Of a stretch of 64,000 bases of DNA, positions 62,188 through 64,000 are shown in pieces. Each line of letters begins with the position of its first letter. Position 1 is the stretch's first letter. Both the position numbers and the translations under genes were made by a program. The stretch is taken from assembly GCF_902459615.1 (NCBI RefSeq), contig NZ_CABPSA010000013.1, positions 1 through 64,000 of the forward strand. Direction: 5' to 3'. Source of the DNA: Pandoraea commovens. Its GTDB lineage: Bacteria; Pseudomonadota; Gammaproteobacteria; Burkholderiales; Burkholderiaceae. The notes below the pieces were generated by a model. That model saw only the letters and a list, made by a program, of their open reading frames with translations. It did no database searches and was not told the origin of the DNA.

Positions 62188-64000
62188 CTACGAGGATTTG
62201 CGCACGCGCAGATACCATTCCACAAGCAGGCGAACCTGCTTCGGGGTATAGCCCTTTTCCACCATCCGGTTGACGAAGTTGGCGTGCTTTTCCTGATCCT
62301 CCTTGGACGACTTCGCGTTGAACGAGATCACCGGCAGCAAATCCTCGGTCGTCGAGAACATGCGTTTCTCGATCACCGCGCGCAGCTTTTCGTAACTCGT
62401 CCAGAGCGGATTCTTGCCCGCGTTGTTGGCGCGCGCCCGCAGCACGAAGTTGACGATCTCGTTGCGGAAGTCTTTCGGATTGGTAATCCCGGCCGGCTTT
62501 TCGACTTTCTCCAGTTCGTCGTTGAGCGCGGTGCGGTCGAGAATTTCTCCGGTGTTCGGATCGCGATATTCCTGATCCTGAATCCACAGGTCCGCGAAGT
62601 TCACGTAGCGATCGAAGATGTTCTGACCGTACTCCGAGTACGATTCCAGATACGCGGTCTGAATCTCCTTGCCGATGAACTCGACGAACGGTGCCGTCAG
62701 ATATTCCTTGATGTAGGCGAGATAGCGCTTCTCGACTTCTCCCGCATACTGTTCGCGCTCGATCTGCTGTTCGAGCACGTACAGCATGTGCACCGGGTTC
62801 GCGGCGACTTCCGTGTTATCGAAGTTGAAGACCTTCGAGAGCACCTTGAAGGCGAAACGCGTCGACATGCCCGTCATCCCTTCGTCCACCCCAGCGTAGT
62901 CGCGGTACTCCTGATACGACTTGGCCTTCGGGTCGATGTCCTTGAGGTTCTCACCGTCGTAGACACGGACCTTGGAGAAGATGTTGGAATTCTCGGGCTC
63001 TTTCAGACGCGTGAGCACCGCGAACTGGGCAAGCATCTTGAGCACGTTCGGCGCGCGCGGGGCGTTCGCAAGCGAGCTGTTCTTTACGAGCTTCTCGTAA
63101 ATCTTCACCTCGTCGGTCACGCGCAGGCAGTACGGCACCTTCACGATATAGATACGGTCGAGGAAAGCTTCGTTGTTGCGATTGCCCTTGAAGCTCTGCC
63201 ACTCCGCTTCGTTCGAGTGGGCAAGCACGATCCCGTCGAACGGAATCGCACCGAACCCTTCCGTACCCTTGTAATTGCCTTCCTGTGTAGCGGTCAGCAA
63301 CGGGTGGAGCACCTTGATCGGCGCCTTGAACATTTCGACGAATTCGAGCAGGCCGCGGTTGGCCAGGCAGAGGCCGCCGGAGTATGAGTAGGCGTCCGGA
63401 TCGTCCTGCGGAAATTCTTCGAGCTTGCGGATGTCGACCTTACCGACCAGCGACGAGATGTCCTGGTTGTTTTCGTCGCCCGGTTCGGTCTTCGCAATCG
63501 CGATCTGCTGCAACACCGACGGACGCACCTTCACGACGCGGAACTTGGTGATGTCGCCGTTGAATTCGTTAAGACGCTTGGTGGCCCACGGTGACGGAAT
63601 CGTATTGAGATACCGCATCGGAATGCCGAAGTCCTCCTCGAGAATCTTGCCGTCTTCCTCTGAGGAGAACAGGCCCAGAGGCGACTCGTGCACCGGCGAT
63701 CCCTTCAGGCAGTAGATGGGGACATCCTCCATCAACACCTTCAGTTTCTCTGCCAGCGACGACTTGCCGCCGCCCGGAGGCCCGAGCAGATACAGAATCT
63801 GTTTGCGCTCTTCGAGGCCCTGCGCCGCGTGTTTGAAGAACGAGACGATTTGCTCGATCGTGTCTTCCATGCCGTAAAACTCACGGAAGGCAGGATAGAT
63901 CTTGATGATCTTGTTGGAGAACAGCCGCGAGAGTCGCGGGTCGTGATGCGTGTCGATAAGCTCCGGCTCACCGATGGCGCGCAACATGCGCTCGGCTGCC
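62188..64000 (-). CDS. prkA: PrkA family serine protein kinase (YeaG), 5' end outside window
   Basis: At least 604 residues are seen; the frame is open to the window edge (AAERMLRAIGEP), so about 35-40 N-terminal residues are missing. The N-terminal AAA-type domain has Walker A LGPPGGGKSS, and the C-terminal kinase-like region includes IAHSNEAEW-type and GKNPLWTSYEKLRAV blocks. PrkA/YeaG takes part in responses to nitrogen starvation and stationary phase. First gene visible of the prkA-yeaH-spoVR operon. Confidence 0.95.
   Translation of the reverse strand, partial: AAERMLRAIGEPELIDTHHDPRLSRLFSNKIIKIYPAFREFYGMEDTIEQIVSFFKHAAQGLEERKQILYLLGPPGGGKSSLAEKLKVLMEDVPIYCLKGSPVHESPLGLFSSEEDGKILEEDFGIPMRYLNTIPSPWATKRLNEFNGDITKFRVVKVRPSVLQQIAIAKTEPGDENNQDISSLVGKVDIRKLEEFPQDDPDAYSYSGGLCLANRGLLEFVEMFKAPIKVLHPLLTATQEGNYKGTEGFGAIPFDGIVLAHSNEAEWQSFKGNRNNEAFLDRIYIVKVPYCLRVTDEVKIYEKLVKNSSLANAPRAPNVLKMLAQFAVLTRLKEPENSNIFSKVRVYDGENLKDIDPKAKSYQEYRDYAGVDEGMTGMSTRFAFKVLSKVFNFDNTEVAANPVHMLYVLEQQIEREQYAGEVEKRYLAYIKEYLTAPFVEFIGKEIQTAYLESYSEYGQNIFDRYVNFADLWIQDQEYRDPNTGEILDRTALNDELEKVEKPAGITNPKDFRNEIVNFVLRARANNAGKNPLWTSYEKLRAVIEKRMFSTTEDLLPVISFNAKSSKEDQEKHANFVNRMVEKGYTPKQVRLLVEWYLRVRKSS

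Overview
The window is chromosomal DNA of high GC content from a Betaproteobacterium of the order Burkholderiales. I favour a Pandoraea- or Burkholderia-like organism, because of the block recA-recX-DUF2889-sucC-sucD-terC-pilin-oligosaccharyltransferase and the block yqgE-ruvX-pyrB-pyrX-plsC. This assignment comes from gene order and protein character, not from a search. I see no insertion sequence, prophage, CRISPR array, rRNA or replication origin. There is one tRNA gene.

Region by region. 0.1-4.3 kb (minus): yqgE-ruvX-pyrB-pyrX-plsC, with an inactive dihydroorotase-like PyrX and no pyrR. 4.5-7.2 kb: rubredoxin and an unrecognised 480-residue protein, divergent from a ThiD-like kinase whose leader resembles a compact cobalamin-riboswitch core. 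7.3-9.7 kb: type IV pilin and a PglL/TfpO-type oligosaccharyltransferase. 9.9-15.7 kb: TerC, SucD, SucC, a DUF2889 protein, RecX and RecA, with a LexA box over the recA promoter. 15.9-20.0 kb: a TctDE-like two-component pair and an MHS-family symporter. 20.2 kb: tRNA(CAT) with a near-consensus promoter and a terminator. 20.3-21.7 kb: a LysR regulator divergent from a tautomerase.

21.7-31.6 kb is the most interesting part. Ten genes on one strand join CDP-glucose 4,6-dehydratase chemistry (RfbF, RfbG) to a split transketolase, an SDR, an APH-type kinase-like protein, a sulfotransferase-like protein, and a complete GtrA/GtrB/GT-C set for undecaprenyl-linked glycosylation. There is no RfbH-type 3-dehydratase. 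I infer a pathway that adds a two-carbon branch to CDP-4-keto-6-deoxyglucose and attaches the product to a surface polysaccharide.

31.7-37 kb: a zinc-ribbon protein, a second TerC protein, NhaR coupled to an AI-2E/PerM-type membrane protein, and a TPR-glycosyltransferase fusion. 37.4-40.5 kb: an ABC importer with a fused double permease and an ATPase with a C-terminal extension. 40.5-50.8 kb: an outer-membrane barrel, a 47-residue membrane protein, Tdh-Kbl threonine degradation with a divergent XRE-cupin regulator and clear palindromes, an MCP, a TetR regulator divergent from an MFS transporter with repeated operators, and an Old Yellow Enzyme. 50.9-56.6 kb: a PemK/MazF-like toxin with a 46-residue partner, an MscS-type channel, and an OsmF/YehZ-type osmoprotectant ABC operon. 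57.4-64 kb: a GGDEF protein behind an AT-rich non-coding stretch, a VOC protein, and the SpoVR-YeaH-PrkA stress operon, with prkA cut by the window edge.
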